Shown piece by piece: positions 23,532-33,577 of a stretch of 61,358 bases of DNA (position 1 is its first letter; every line of letters begins with the position of its first letter). This stretch comes from Rachicladosporium sp. CCFEE 5018. Taxonomy: Eukaryota > Ascomycota > Dothideomycetes > Cladosporiales > Cladosporiaceae. Made by a program: the position numbers and the translations under genes. Location: positions 1,084,297 through 1,145,654 of the forward strand of contig KZ111143.1 of assembly GCA_002077045.2 (NCBI GenBank), in the 5' to 3' direction. Below the pieces are notes generated by a model. The model worked only from the letters and a program-made list of their open reading frames with translations, had not been told where the DNA came from and did no database searches.

Positions 23532-24605
23532 TCAGCCGGTTGCATCTTGCCACTTCCTATTCCAAGCCGTGAACTCATCATCGTGACCATCATAGCTCTG
23601 TGATGCAATGGATGCCACACCTTTCGCACGAACAACGCACTTGTCGAGCACGACCCTTGCCTGATCTTCGTCGAGATCGTAGAACGTACTCGCCAGTTCG
23701 TCAATTATGTGTGGTATCGCTCTCAGGTCCACCATGATCTCATCGATTTGCTTCGCATTTCCTTTCTCCACGCCAGCAGGGTACGCCTTGAGTCTCCGCT
23801 TGAGTAACGCATTATACAGCAACCCTACCCTTTTCAACTTCTCGATCGTTTCCTCAACCAATGCCTTCAACTCCGGCCGATCAGTAGGCATGCTGTTCGC
23901 AGCGTTGAAGATATCGTCGAAGCTATTGGCATCCCCATCCACACCTTCATCGTCACTATCCAGCAGCGCATCCTTCTGCCCTTCGCTGTCCAATGCCTCG
24001 CCCTTCATCCACTCCTTCAACTCCTGAATAGCATCCTTGATCGTGTCCCTCCACTGCTCTGCCTTCTGGACCGCCAGCCCAGCAATGCCCAACTTTTGCA
24101 GCTCAGCCAGCGCATCGCAAGCCTCCCATACCACACCAGTACAGCTCAGACTATCTCTCTTCCCTCCCAAGCCTGCGCCGGTGCCGTGAGAGATGTTGCT
24201 CACTTCCTGTAAAAGTGACTCCATCTCCCTGAACACCCTTCGCACCCTCAACTGCGCCTCTTTGCCCACGAACTCTGGCCAGATTGTCTTCTGCTGCCCG
24301 CAGATCTGCACTGCGCTCATCATAGCGGGGAGACATGTTCCCGCTACTTCGCGGATGATTGTGGTGATCGCGCGTGGCGTGAAGGGTTTGTTGATGGCGA
24401 GCAACGAGATCTTCGTTGCATGAGCTCTCAGGAGTCGCGAGGCGTCGGAGAGGATGGAGAGCGGGTTCGGAGGATCTTTGATCGCGGCTGAGGTCGAGGC
24501 AGCGGAGGTAGCGGCGAGGGAGGAGGTGAACTGGGAGAGGAGGGCGAGGGTGGAGGTGATGAGCGCGTCGAGCGCCTGGGTGTCGGCGATGGTGGAAGGC
24601 GGCAT
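23532..24605 (-). CDS. GCIP / cyclin-D1-binding protein 1-like protein
   Basis: Intronless, 357 residues from the ATG at 24605 (the frame opens two codons earlier with GTG). The protein is all-helical: an Ala/Ser-rich N-terminus, a helical bundle with TIIREVAGTCLPAMMSAVQ and WEACDALAELQKLG, an acidic loop (LLDSDDEGVDGD) and a C-terminal bundle with RPELKALVEETIEKLKRVG and ASTFYDLDEDQA. This arrangement matches the Grap2- and cyclin-D-interacting (GCIP) family, whose fungal members are uncharacterised. The gene is head to head with ARP6; only about 180 bases separate the two start codons, so the promoter is probably shared. Confidence 0.75.
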   Translation of the reverse strand: MPPSTIADTQALDALITSTLALLSQFTSSLAATSAASTSAAIKDPPNPLSILSDASRLLRAHATKISLLAINKPFTPRAITTIIREVAGTCLPAMMSAVQICGQQKTIWPEFVGKEAQLRVRRVFREMESLLQEVSNISHGTGAGLGGKRDSLSCTGVVWEACDALAELQKLGIAGLAVQKAEQWRDTIKDAIQELKEWMKGEALDSEGQKDALLDSDDEGVDGDANSFDDIFNAANSMPTDRPELKALVEETIEKLKRVGLLYNALLKRRLKAYPAGVEKGNAKQIDEIMVDLRAIPHIIDELASTFYDLDEDQARVVLDKCVVRAKGVASIASQSYDGHDDEFTAWNRKWQDATG

Positions 24606-24784
24606 GGTCACGCTAGATGCGTTGTATCAAGGACGCGCATGCAGGAATTGTGTATAGATCGAAGCCATCAAGGTGTTGACCGCGAAGTCGAACTTTTGTG
24701 CGGTCCACTTCCGCACTCAAAGACACCCCCTCTGGCAACCTCACCTTGAACAAAACTTGCATATCAGGTGGCGAAGACAGGGAA

Positions 24785-26131
24785 ATGGCTCGTCAACAGC
24801 CCCAAGCGCCTCCCTTCACGTCACTCCAATCCCGGACTCTTCTCCTCGACAACGGAGCCGACACAATCAAAGCTGGCTTCTCCTCCCACCTGGACCAAGA
24901 CACCAACTCCAGTGTAGAGCAGTGCCACATAATCCCCAACTCCATCTCCCACTCCACCCGCGACCGCCGCACCTACATCGCCTCCCAACTCTCCACCTGT
25001 CTCGATTTCGGCGAGCTAGCCTTCCGCCACCCAGTCGAGAACGGCTACATCGTCAACTGGGAGTCCCAGAAAGCGATCTGGGAGTACGAGTTCTTCGACG
25101 ATGGCGCGAAGGCACGAGGGCTTTGGTGTGAGGCTAGGGCGACTAATTTGATCTTGACGGAGCCGTCTAGTGCGCCAATTGCGGTGCAGAGGCAGGCTGA
25201 TGAGATGGCTATGGAGGAGTTCGGGTTTGGGGGGTATGCGAGGGTTGTGGGGGCGAGTTTGAATGCTTATACTGACAGCGCGTTTGGTGATGGTGAAGGG
25301 GAGGCTGGGGTACCGGCAGAGTGTCTCCTTGTAATTGATGCAGGCTACTCGCATACGACTGTGACGCCGTTGCTGCATAGGAGAGTGCTACAAAGTGCAT
25401 GTCGAAGGCTAGACATCGGTGGCAAGACGCTCACGAACCAGCTCAAAGACCTCATCTCAACGCGGCAATTTGAGCTACAGAAAGAAGACTGGATGGCTAA
25501 TCAGATCAAGGAGGATGTGTGCTACGTCTCGCAGGACTTTAATGTCGATCTGGAGAGAGTCTGGAAGGGCGGCATGAAGGATCGACGGAGAATCGATCAT
25601 AGCATCGTCGTCGACTACGTTCTACCTGACTACGAAGAGATCAAGCGTGGTTTCGCAAGACCGCACGACCCTAGTAGTGCTGCTAGGAAACGACAATTGG
25701 GTATTGGTATGCCGAGGGAAGACCTCGTCGTGATTGCGAATGAGCGTTTCAGTGTGCCAGAGCTGCTATTCACACCGTCAGACATCGGCATGCAGTCTGA
25801 GGGGCTTGTGGGTACGATCTTACAATCTCTGAATGCGCTCCCGGTCGGCTTGTGGCAAGCATGCCTGGCAAATGTGCTCGTGGTGGGTGGGACTAGTAAG
25901 CTGCCAGGGTTCGTCGAGCGATTGGAGAGAGACCTCAGGAGCAGGCTGTCTGATGACATCGTACTGCGGATTGCGCACGCCGAGAATCCGATCAAGCATG
26001 CCTGGACGGGTGGTCAGCGCCTAGCTCACAACGAGACTGCCTTGAAGCAAATAATCGTAACTAGAGAGGAGTACCTCGAGAACGGCGACGGATGGATGCG
26101 ACGCAAATTCCTTGGCAAGACTGGCGGCTGA
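24785..26131 (+). CDS. ARP6: Actin-related protein 6
   Basis: Single-exon, 448 residues. The actin fold begins with LLLDNGADTIKAGF (phosphate loop 1), continues with HPVENGYIVNWESQKAIWEY, phosphate loop 2 VIDAGYSHTTVTPLL and DIGGKTLTNQLKD, and ends with NVLVVGGTSKLPGFVERLERDL and AHNETALKQIIVTREEYLE. The Arp6-type phosphate loops and the insert DYVLPDYEEIKRGF distinguish it from conventional actin. Arp6 is a subunit of the SWR1 complex, which deposits histone variant H2A.Z in chromatin. The start at 24785 (MARQQPQ) is preferred over an upstream in-frame start at 24698 because it matches the family length and lies in a good AAATGG context. Confidence 0.95.
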   Translation: MARQQPQAPPFTSLQSRTLLLDNGADTIKAGFSSHLDQDTNSSVEQCHIIPNSISHSTRDRRTYIASQLSTCLDFGELAFRHPVENGYIVNWESQKAIWEYEFFDDGAKARGLWCEARATNLILTEPSSAPIAVQRQADEMAMEEFGFGGYARVVGASLNAYTDSAFGDGEGEAGVPAECLLVIDAGYSHTTVTPLLHRRVLQSACRRLDIGGKTLTNQLKDLISTRQFELQKEDWMANQIKEDVCYVSQDFNVDLERVWKGGMKDRRRIDHSIVVDYVLPDYEEIKRGFARPHDPSSAARKRQLGIGMPREDLVVIANERFSVPELLFTPSDIGMQSEGLVGTILQSLNALPVGLWQACLANVLVVGGTSKLPGFVERLERDLRSRLSDDIVLRIAHAENPIKHAWTGGQRLAHNETALKQIIVTREEYLENGDGWMRRKFLGKTGG

Positions 26132-26399
26132 GGATAGATCCTGCTCGCCATCCCACTTTCGGAGGCATCACTCGAACCGGCGAGAGTGCAGTCTGTTCCG
26201 AATCGACCGCATCAGAGATTCCACGCGCCAGCGTATACAACTATCTCTGAGAGGAAAAAGCTCCCCTTCGACCCGACCCAGGCGTCAATGAAATCGGTGT
26301 CGGCTCTAGTGGGATAGCTCTCCATCGCGCCGCGGCTTCTTTAGCGCGTCGCTTTACATTCGGACTCTCCGCCTCCCTGTCCCGTCGTATCGGAGAATG

Positions 26400-27982
26400 C
26401 TATTCTTCCTGCTTATCACGCGCTGCACTATGCGCCGTGTCGAACGCCACGACTTCGTTCATCAACGGCTGGTAGATTTTCCGCGTCGTTGCTGAGTCTC
26501 GCGCAAGTGCCGTGATCAAACGAGCGGCATCCTCGCGTAGTGCAGGATTGGGATGCTTGGCCAATCTGCCAACGACTCCGCTCATTCCGGAACACAAAGC
26601 AAGCTCCTCACGTACTTGCGGGTTAGGACGTGCCAGTTGGCGGAGCAGGTATGAGCCTGCGTGCATGTATTCGTCATATTCGGCTTCTAGTAAGTCGGCT
26701 ATCAAGTACGTGTGTATTCGACTGTTTTGCACCAGTGACGCGGCGTTTCTCCACACATTGTTGTGGTTCAAGACGTTGCTGAGGACCTGGCAGGCTGCGG
26801 TGAGGCGGTACGGAGACAGCTTCCGTACGCCGAGAATGGATGGTTCAGTCCCTGGGAGAGGTGGCTGTACAAGGAGCTGGACAAGTCTTCCCACCAGCGG
26901 ATCCTCCAAGCCTTTCCAAGCGAAAAGCGTTTCAGCGGCGAGATCACTCAATAACCAGACGAACTGCAGTAGCTGAGCCTGGGTGAACGATACAGCTTCT
27001 GCAGATTCGTTTTTAGCAGCCGAAGCACTCAGCAATTTCGGATCCGGCTTAAAAAGCTCCATCGACGCATCCCATAATCTGCCATCGCCTTGGATGAGGT
27101 CTCTTGTCAAGATCTCTCCGCGGTCCGACCGTGCATCTTTGACGTCAACTGGTGCTTGCGACAGGCGATCAACAAGCACGAAGAGATCCCAAAGCTTGCC
27201 TTGCAGGCTAGAGTCGAGGATTTGCTTCTTCTGTTCATCGCCACCGCTTAGGTAGTTACAGACGCTCGTCGAAACAGCGGCGAGTCTCTCCGGCGACATG
27301 ATGCCGTGTATAGGATCACAGGCATACTTCTCGGCCAGTGAGAGAAGCAGAGACAGTCTCTCCTCCGACAAAGTGGCTGGCATCTCTCGTACGCCTGGAG
27401 CATAGATTGACGCGAGAAGATTCATGGCGTGAGTCACTACGTCGTCTGGTAACATGGAGGAAGCCAGGATGTCGATTAGCCAGTTGTCTAGTTGCTCGCA
27501 GCCAGTCTCGCCGGAACCGCGGAAGAAAGGGAGCTTATATTATTGAGTACCCGGAGAGCCATGGTACTCACCGTGGCACCACGACCATTCAATTGAGCCT
27601 GAGTGCATGGTAGGTGGTGTACCCACTCGAATCCGTATTCCACGATGGAGCTGGCAACGTCTTGTCCGTCATCGTCGTCGTCGTCGTCGTCGTCATCGGT
27701 GCCGTAGCAGGCATTCCCTAGACAACGTAGTATAGCTATAGCAGTGCTTTGGTGCTGAGTTGCCTCCAGACGGATCGGTACAGCGAGAGCATCCATCAAC
27801 CGCTTGATTACATTGTGACCAGCCAACCCTTTCCGAGTATCTGCAGAAGTCCTGCTAAGATCCGCGAGAGTCGTGACAGCGACCGCAAATTGATCAGACG
27901 TAGCATCGCTGGACTTCAGAACTTGAAGCAGAGACTCCAGATCGTCTCTCTCCGAATCGGCTATGGTGTCCTGTGCTGCCAT
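26400..27982 (-). CDS. ARM-fold repeat protein, function unknown (frame break near 27500)
   Basis: Helical-repeat protein of about 525 residues in two consecutive frames. The first part (27982 to about 27500) has armadillo-like helices (VAVTTLADLSRTSADTRKG, AIAILRCLGNACYGT), a run of ten Asp, and MALRVLNNISSLSS. The second part (from about 27500 to 26400) contains GCEQLDNWLIDILASSMLPD and repeats such as HAGSYLLRQLARPNPQVREEL and ALREDAARLITALARD. The shift is equivalent to one missing base near CTTTCTTCCGCGG. A 56-base intron from GTACTC to GCGAG would also restore the frame but has poor splice signals. It somewhat resembles ataxin-10 or Rap1-GDS1-like ARM proteins, though not enough to name it. 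Head to head with DPM3. Confidence 0.65.
27668..27697. repeat. GTC/ATC trinucleotide repeat coding for poly-Asp
   Basis: Ten consecutive GTC or ATC triplets on the plus strand (GAC/GAT on the coding strand) give ten Asp in a row in a loop of the ARM protein. Such microsatellites vary in length between strains. Confidence 0.9.
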
Positions 27983-28314
27983 AACGATCTGTGTGCCAGT
28001 ATTGATGGTTCAATTGCAGCCCATGAGATGACGATCGTTGCAATCGATCGATCTTTATCCTTGAAGCTCTCCTGTTGGTTCTTATTACATTCCGCTGGTA
28101 TGACTGTTCAGTATGCGTGCATGATCATGTTTACGCAAATCGGAGGAAGCACTCGACAAAGCACATGCTATGTGAACTCTCGAGATAGGGTTAGACCCTA
28201 GCCGATCGGTACCTTGTGTACCTACCTTACCTCCACTACCTATTCCGCATCATTACTGCCTGACCAACACAACAACTGGGGTCGCGTGCCACTCCACCCA
28301 CATCAGCCTCCGCC

Positions 28315-28702
28315 ATGACACGCGCATCAGAGTCTCTCAAATTTGCGCTGATCACTGCTGTAGTATGTACTCCGCCGATACTGCCCAGCCCAAGCTAATT
28401 CAATACAACAGGTGTACTTCGTCCTGTTGTCCGGCGTCCTACCTCTGCCCTCGAAACTGCAAGACGAAGTTCTTCCTGTTGTTCGTCTATCCATCTGCTG
28501 GTAGCATCTTTGGGATCCGCTAACAGCTCACAACGCGCAGCTTCCACTCTGGGCGATTGTCACGCTCGGCGCATACCTTCTCTTCAAGCTTGGCTACGGT
28601 GTCTTCTCGTTCAATGATGTCCCTGAGGCGCACCGGGAGCTCATGAAGCAGATCGCACAAGCGAAGACGGATCTGAGGAGACGAGGCGTCACGGTGGACT
28701 GA
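28315..28702 (+). CDS. DPM3: Dolichol-phosphate mannosyltransferase subunit 3
   Basis: Small ER membrane protein of 92 residues in three exons (28315-28362, 28412-28480, 28541-28702), each exon too short to show up as a long ORF. The spliced protein begins MTRASESLKFALITAVVYF and has two membrane helices (first ALITAVVYFVLLSGVLPL, second LWAIVTLGAYLLFKLGYG) and a coiled C-terminal tail with FNDVPEAHRELMKQI, the Dpm3 signature. The introns are GTATGT...CAACAG (49 bases) and GTTCGT...GCGCAG (60 bases). Dpm3 tethers the catalytic Dpm1 to the ER membrane so that dolichol-phosphate-mannose is made for N-glycans, O-mannosylation and GPI anchors. It is divergent with the ARM-protein gene and directly upstream of glucosidase II beta. 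Confidence 0.95.
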
Positions 28703-29295
28703 AGCATGGGAGAGTGATTACGACGTTGGACGATTAGAGCGCTGTACCGAACCATGTGTGGTCTCAGGCACGAATATGTAGGCGGTGGGCGACCCGAACC
28801 ATCCATCACAGGTGCAAGCTGTGAGGACGGTGTCGATCAGGGTGTCAGGGCATTGCCCATGCATCGGTCCCCGAAGCTGGAACGCATTTCTGCAATGGTT
28901 TAGAGCACTGCCCGCTGAGAGGGAGGCTTCCTGCAGCCACGAGACACGGCCGCATGACGTGTGCGCTCGTCGGCTTCAGGGAAGCAGTATGCTGAGGTAG
29001 AAGTGCCTGTCAACCTTAGCTTCGGAGAAAGCCTCTGGACTTACCATACCTTGACAGCACATTCACATGACGTTGTAGTCGTTCAGTGCATCGCTGCTCG
29101 CTCATAGGCAATTCATTCAAGCTCCGGCGAGAAGTTTGTACTCGAATCACCACATACTGTGCCATGCCAGGAAGCCATACTTTCGGCTCATCAATTCGCC
29201 AACTGTCACGAGCTAACGTGAGGGTCTCGCGCAGCCAAAACATTTGTCCAGCTGATTCCGACCTCAACTTCGCTTTCATACACCATCTTTACAGC
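28703..29295. other. Intergenic between DPM3 and glucosidase II beta
   Basis: About 590 bases with no supported ORF; it should hold the DPM3 3' UTR and the promoter of the next gene. Confidence 0.5.
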
Positions 29296-31100
29296 ATGAA
29301 GAGTCTCGTGGCGCTGTTGTACCTGGAGTACGCAGCCATAGCATATGCTGCGACTGACAGTAGTCGGCCGCGAGGCGTTAGTCCAGACTGTAAGTGAATC
29401 GCAATGCACCACAGCTCCCTCACAGTCCTGACCATATGCTCCAGTCGCCAAATTCTACAAAGATTCGAAGTCTTTCACCTGCATCTCCAACCCCTCCATC
29501 CACCTCAGTTCCTCTCAGGTCAACGACGACTACTGCGACTGCCCCGACGGCTCAGACGAGCCCGGCACCGCAGCTTGCTCCCACCTCTCACCCCTCTCCC
29601 CACACACTCCGGCCGACACCGTCCGGAACACAGTCAACGCCTCGCTCGCCCTGCCAGGCTTCTACTGCAAGAACAAAGGCCACATACCATCCTACGTCCC
29701 CTTTACGAACGTCAACGACGGCATCTGCGATTACGACACCTGCTGTGATGGAAGCGAGGAGTACGGCCATGTGGGTGGAGTGAAGTGCGAGGACAGGTGC
29801 AAGGAGATCGGGAAGGAGTGGAGGAAGAAGGACGAGGCGAGGCAGAAGAGTCTGGGGAATGCGAGTCGGAAGAGGAAGGAGCTTGTTGCTGAGGCGGCTA
29901 GGTTGAGGCTACAGGTCCAAGATCGGTTGCAGAGCTTGGGGGCGGAAATTGAGGGACAAGAGTTGAAGCTCAAGCAGACGGAGCAGGAGCTAGCGGAGGT
30001 TGAGAGGAAGGAGAAGAGCAGGGTCGTGAAGGGGAGCGTCAGTCCAAAGGCCGGCAAGCTGGGACTGATGGTTGGGCTGGCGAAGCAGAGGACGAATGAG
30101 TTGAGGGAGAGCTTGATACGGGTCAGAAACGAGAGAGACGCGAACAAGGGTCGGTTGCAGGATCTGGAGAAGCTGTTGACGACTTTTAAAGAAGAGTACA
30201 ATCCGAACTTCAACGACGAGGGCGTCAAGCGAGCTGTGAGAGCATGGGAAGATTATGCTGCGAAAGACAAGGCAGAGTCGAATGATGCGCTGGACCGAGA
30301 TCTGGACGAGATCAGCAAAGAGGACGTTGAGAATGGCCTCAATTGGGATGAGTACGAGAGTGAAGAGGAGACTGAGCTCGACGTTCGTGAGTGATGATGC
30401 CCTGCCCACAGCAGCGAGCCTGCCTGCTAACCACTACTCAGTCTACGCTTTCGAGACTTATCTTCCGCCCACCATCCGCGCGTACATCGACACCAAGCTC
30501 CGCGACCTCCGCACTCTCATGATCTCCAACGGCATTCTCGCAGACACCACCTCCTCTCCCGCCGGCACCTCAACAGAGACTAAAGCCGTGCTCGATGCCC
30601 GCAGCCGCGCAGAAGCCGCACGTAACGATCTCACCAATTCCCGCAAAGACCTCGCCTCCCACACCGAAGACCTTGCCAAAGACTTCGGCCCCGAGGACAT
30701 CTTCCGCGCCCTCAAAGGCCAATGCGTCTCCACAGACGCTGGCGAGTACACCTACGAAGTCTGCTTTCTGGGCCAGACAACGCAGAAACCGAAGAAGGGC
30801 GGCGGACACACCAATATGGGCAACTACAACCGCTTGGAGCGGATTATGGTTGACGACGAGGTGCCTGCTGACGGCAAGGGCTTGGGGAGCGGGGAGAGGA
30901 TCGCTATGAAGCATGAAGGCGGGCAGGGGTGTTGGAACGGGCCGAGTCGGAGTACGACGGTTGTGTTGGGGTGTAGTGAGGAGAATGAGGTTTGGAAGAT
31001 TATGGAGGAGGAGAAGTGTGTTTATCGGATGGAGGTGGGGACGCCGGCTGTTTGTGAGGTGTTGGGGCAGACGCCGCAAGGGGGAAGGGAGGAGTTGTGA
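29296..31100 (+). CDS. Glucosidase II beta subunit (PRKCSH-like)
   Basis: ER-lumenal regulatory subunit of glucosidase II, 564 residues in three exons (29296-29389, 29445-30386, 30442-31100). A signal peptide (MKSLVALLYLEYAAIAYA) is followed by two Cys-rich LDLa-like modules (DDYCDCPDGSDEPGT and DGICDYDTCCDGSEEYG) that bind the catalytic subunit, a long coiled coil (about residues 150-290), an acidic stretch (EYESEEETELDV) and the C-terminal MRH domain (YEVCFLGQTTQK, CWNGPSRSTTVVLGCSEEN) that recognises mannose on the glycan. Introns GTAAGT...CTCCAG and GTGAGT...CTCAG keep the frame. The enzyme trims the inner glucoses in the calnexin cycle. The C-terminus is REEL instead of the usual HDEL/KDEL-type retrieval signal. 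Confidence 0.95.
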
Positions 31101-31936
31101 CGTGAGTGCCTCCAGAGTGGCCGATAGATGCGCTATAGACATTACGTATGGACTCCAGTGCGAGCTTCGTCAGAGCGGCGCCTGCAAACACACGCGAGTG
31201 ACGAAGCTTCCAAGGTGAGACTCATATTGCAAGACCCCTTGCCTGGACTGCCATGTGTAGCTCTCCTACGCTGAACACTGTTGGCACGCTGCTATACTCT
31301 GACCTTGGGCAGTGTGCTAGCAGGACTGCTGACACGAGCGATCAGATTGTCTGATCCAGATATCATGGTCCGCGTTTCTTGCTGCTAATTGTGAGACTAT
31401 AGGGCGTACGAGTCCTTACAACGAGCGGTTGCTTACCTTACCGACAGCCCGGAGCCTTGGCGCCAAGCTTCACCTCACAGCGAGCTTGCACCTGTTGCTA
31501 TCGTTGAAAGAACGACAGTCAGTGTGTCCGCCCAGGATTATGATGTACATCGAGGCCTAGATAATGAACACCATTCGGGTTTGTGCATCATGTAGTGAAC
31601 GCTTGTCACATGAAAGAACGCAGTCCTTGAGAGCGCATCGCGTTGCCGATAGGTGTGCTCTCGAGACGGTAGCTCCTTAGCATCCACGCCTCCAAATGTC
31701 TACCGATTCGGGTCTCTGGGTCGTGCTTGCCATTGCCGACTGTCTTCCAAAGGTTCTAGGAGCATTGACGTCGCAGTGTGCCTCGTTTCCGTGTAACACA
31801 ATGGCTATGGTCATGCGATCGTCGTTGTGCGAGCATTCGCACAGTACCGTGTTTGGAGAGTCACCTCGCAGGTCTAATCGTCGCACGCGTAGAGCTGCTC
31901 CCCCTCTGCGCCTTTACAACTTCTACCTGTATCCGC
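31101..31936. other. Intergenic, convergent 3' ends
   Basis: About 840 bases between the convergent glucosidase II beta and kynureninase genes. No ORF, RNA gene or repeat can be supported. Confidence 0.5.
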
Positions 31937-33319
31937 TCACTTGATCTCTGACCAGCCCTTTGCATTGCCATCGATGGACGCTGCACTTTTGCCATCCGGC
32001 TTGCCCGCTTTCGCAGCTTCGAGACAGGCAGCGCCAAACACACGCACGAACGCCTTCACATCCTCAACGTTGTTATATAGCGGCGCAGGCGCAACACGGA
32101 TCACGTCTGGCTTCCGCTCATCGATCACGACGCCCTCTTCCTCAAGCCGCACGAGCACAGAATCGAGTAGCCCTGGCTGTAGTCGGATGCTTAGCTGCGC
32201 GCCTCGCTCTGCCTTGCTACCCGGCGTGATGATCGAGAACAAGTGCTTAGCCTCACTCTGCTTAAGCAGCACCTCAAGCCTGCCCGTCAGCTCCAAGCTT
32301 TTCGCACGCAACGCTTTCATCGAGGTCTGCTTGAAGATGTCGAGGCTTGCTCGTAGTGCAGTGCTGTCAGCGACCGACGGGTTGCTCAATTGAAACCCAG
32401 CAGCACTGGGTATAGGCTCGAATCGATTTGTCATGTCGAAGCGCGAGCTTTTACTCGAGCCCCACCAACCTGCCAATCGCGGACGGTGAAAGTGCTTCTC
32501 GTTGACATAGAGGCCGCCTATCGAGCCTGGCCCAGCGTTGAGGTACTTGTACGTGCACCACGCGGCGAAATCGACGTTCCAATCGGAAAGCTGAAGAGGC
32601 ACATTTCCGACGGCGTGTGCGAGATCCCAGCCGACAAGGATGCCTTGATCTTGAGCGTAGGTTGTGATCCGGGGCATGTCAAGAAATTGGCCGGTGTAGA
32701 ACTGGACGCCCGGCAGGAGAAGCACAGCGGTCGTGTCGGCATGTCGATCGATGACGGACAGCATGTGATCTGTTGGAAGCACGCCGGAATCTGTCGGCGG
32801 TTCGATGAGTATCATACTGAGCGCTGGATCAAGACCATGGTGCTGAATCTGCGACTCGACCATGTAGTGGTCGGACGGAAACGCTTTGCCCTCCAGAATG
32901 ACTTTGTAGCGTTCCTTGGTGGGTTTATAGAAGCTTGCCATGAGAAGATGCAGATTGGCCGTAAGTGTCTGCATTACGGCCACTTCACTTGGCTTTGCGC
33001 CGACGATCGTCGCCATGTCTTCCACGAGATCGTCATCAACGTGCATCCATGGTGCGAGACTGCTATCGTTGATGTGTGTGAAGTGGCCGAAGACGCCTTT
33101 CGTTGCCCAAGTGTCGAGGTACTGGTCGAGGTACTGACGAGTCAAGGTGGGTTGGAGGCCAAGTGAGTTGCCGCAGAGGTATACGCAGGTTTCGTCATCA
33201 TCTGGTCTGCTGGGAAGGTCGGCTGACTTTTGGAGAGTCTTTCGCCGGAGGTCGCCTTTCGTTGGTATCTTGAACATATGTCGGAAGTCTGGCGGCGGAT
33301 GATCGCCGTTGGGAGCCAT
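31937..33319 (-). CDS. BNA5: Kynureninase
   Basis: PLP enzyme of tryptophan degradation and de novo NAD synthesis, cleaving 3-hydroxykynurenine or kynurenine to (3-hydroxy)anthranilate and alanine. It is 460 residues from the ATG at 33319 (MAPNGDHPPPDF), intronless. Family signatures are YLCGNSLGLQPTLTRQYLD, VAVMQTLTANLHLLMASFY, GWDLAHAVGNVPL with the PLP-contacting Asp, and the Schiff-base Lys in WCTYKYLNAGPGSIGG. The frame stays open 34 codons upstream to an ATG at 33421, but that extension is not conserved in character and runs into the shared promoter with ISA2. Length and motif spacing are normal, with no break. Confidence 0.96.
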   Translation of the reverse strand: MAPNGDHPPPDFRHMFKIPTKGDLRRKTLQKSADLPSRPDDDETCVYLCGNSLGLQPTLTRQYLDQYLDTWATKGVFGHFTHINDSSLAPWMHVDDDLVEDMATIVGAKPSEVAVMQTLTANLHLLMASFYKPTKERYKVILEGKAFPSDHYMVESQIQHHGLDPALSMILIEPPTDSGVLPTDHMLSVIDRHADTTAVLLLPGVQFYTGQFLDMPRITTYAQDQGILVGWDLAHAVGNVPLQLSDWNVDFAAWCTYKYLNAGPGSIGGLYVNEKHFHRPRLAGWWGSSKSSRFDMTNRFEPIPSAAGFQLSNPSVADSTALRASLDIFKQTSMKALRAKSLELTGRLEVLLKQSEAKHLFSIITPGSKAERGAQLSIRLQPGLLDSVLVRLEEEGVVIDERKPDVIRVAPAPLYNNVEDVKAFVRVFGAACLEAAKAGKPDGKSAASIDGNAKGWSEIK

Positions 33320-33577
33320 ATTGGATGCGATAGAAGTGTCTTGCCAGGAAGAGGAGCTTCTTGGGTCGCTCCAGGAGAGATATGATTCACATGTGAAAAA
33401 TCGCAGCTCAGTGACCGTCATCAATCGACTCCATATCGGAGCGCTGATCTAGCCGCATCGGGTAGCATCTTTCTCCAAAGCTCATTCTGCCGACCAACAC
33501 CGCCCTCGGCATTACCAATCCAGACGCTGTGAAGCGCTTGCGAAGCGGACCAGCATCTTCGACACTAACATCACATC

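Noticed and set aside
32390..33166. 258-codon plus-strand ORF inside kynureninase
   Set aside because: It is an antisense shadow of a strongly conserved enzyme, with no recognisable features.
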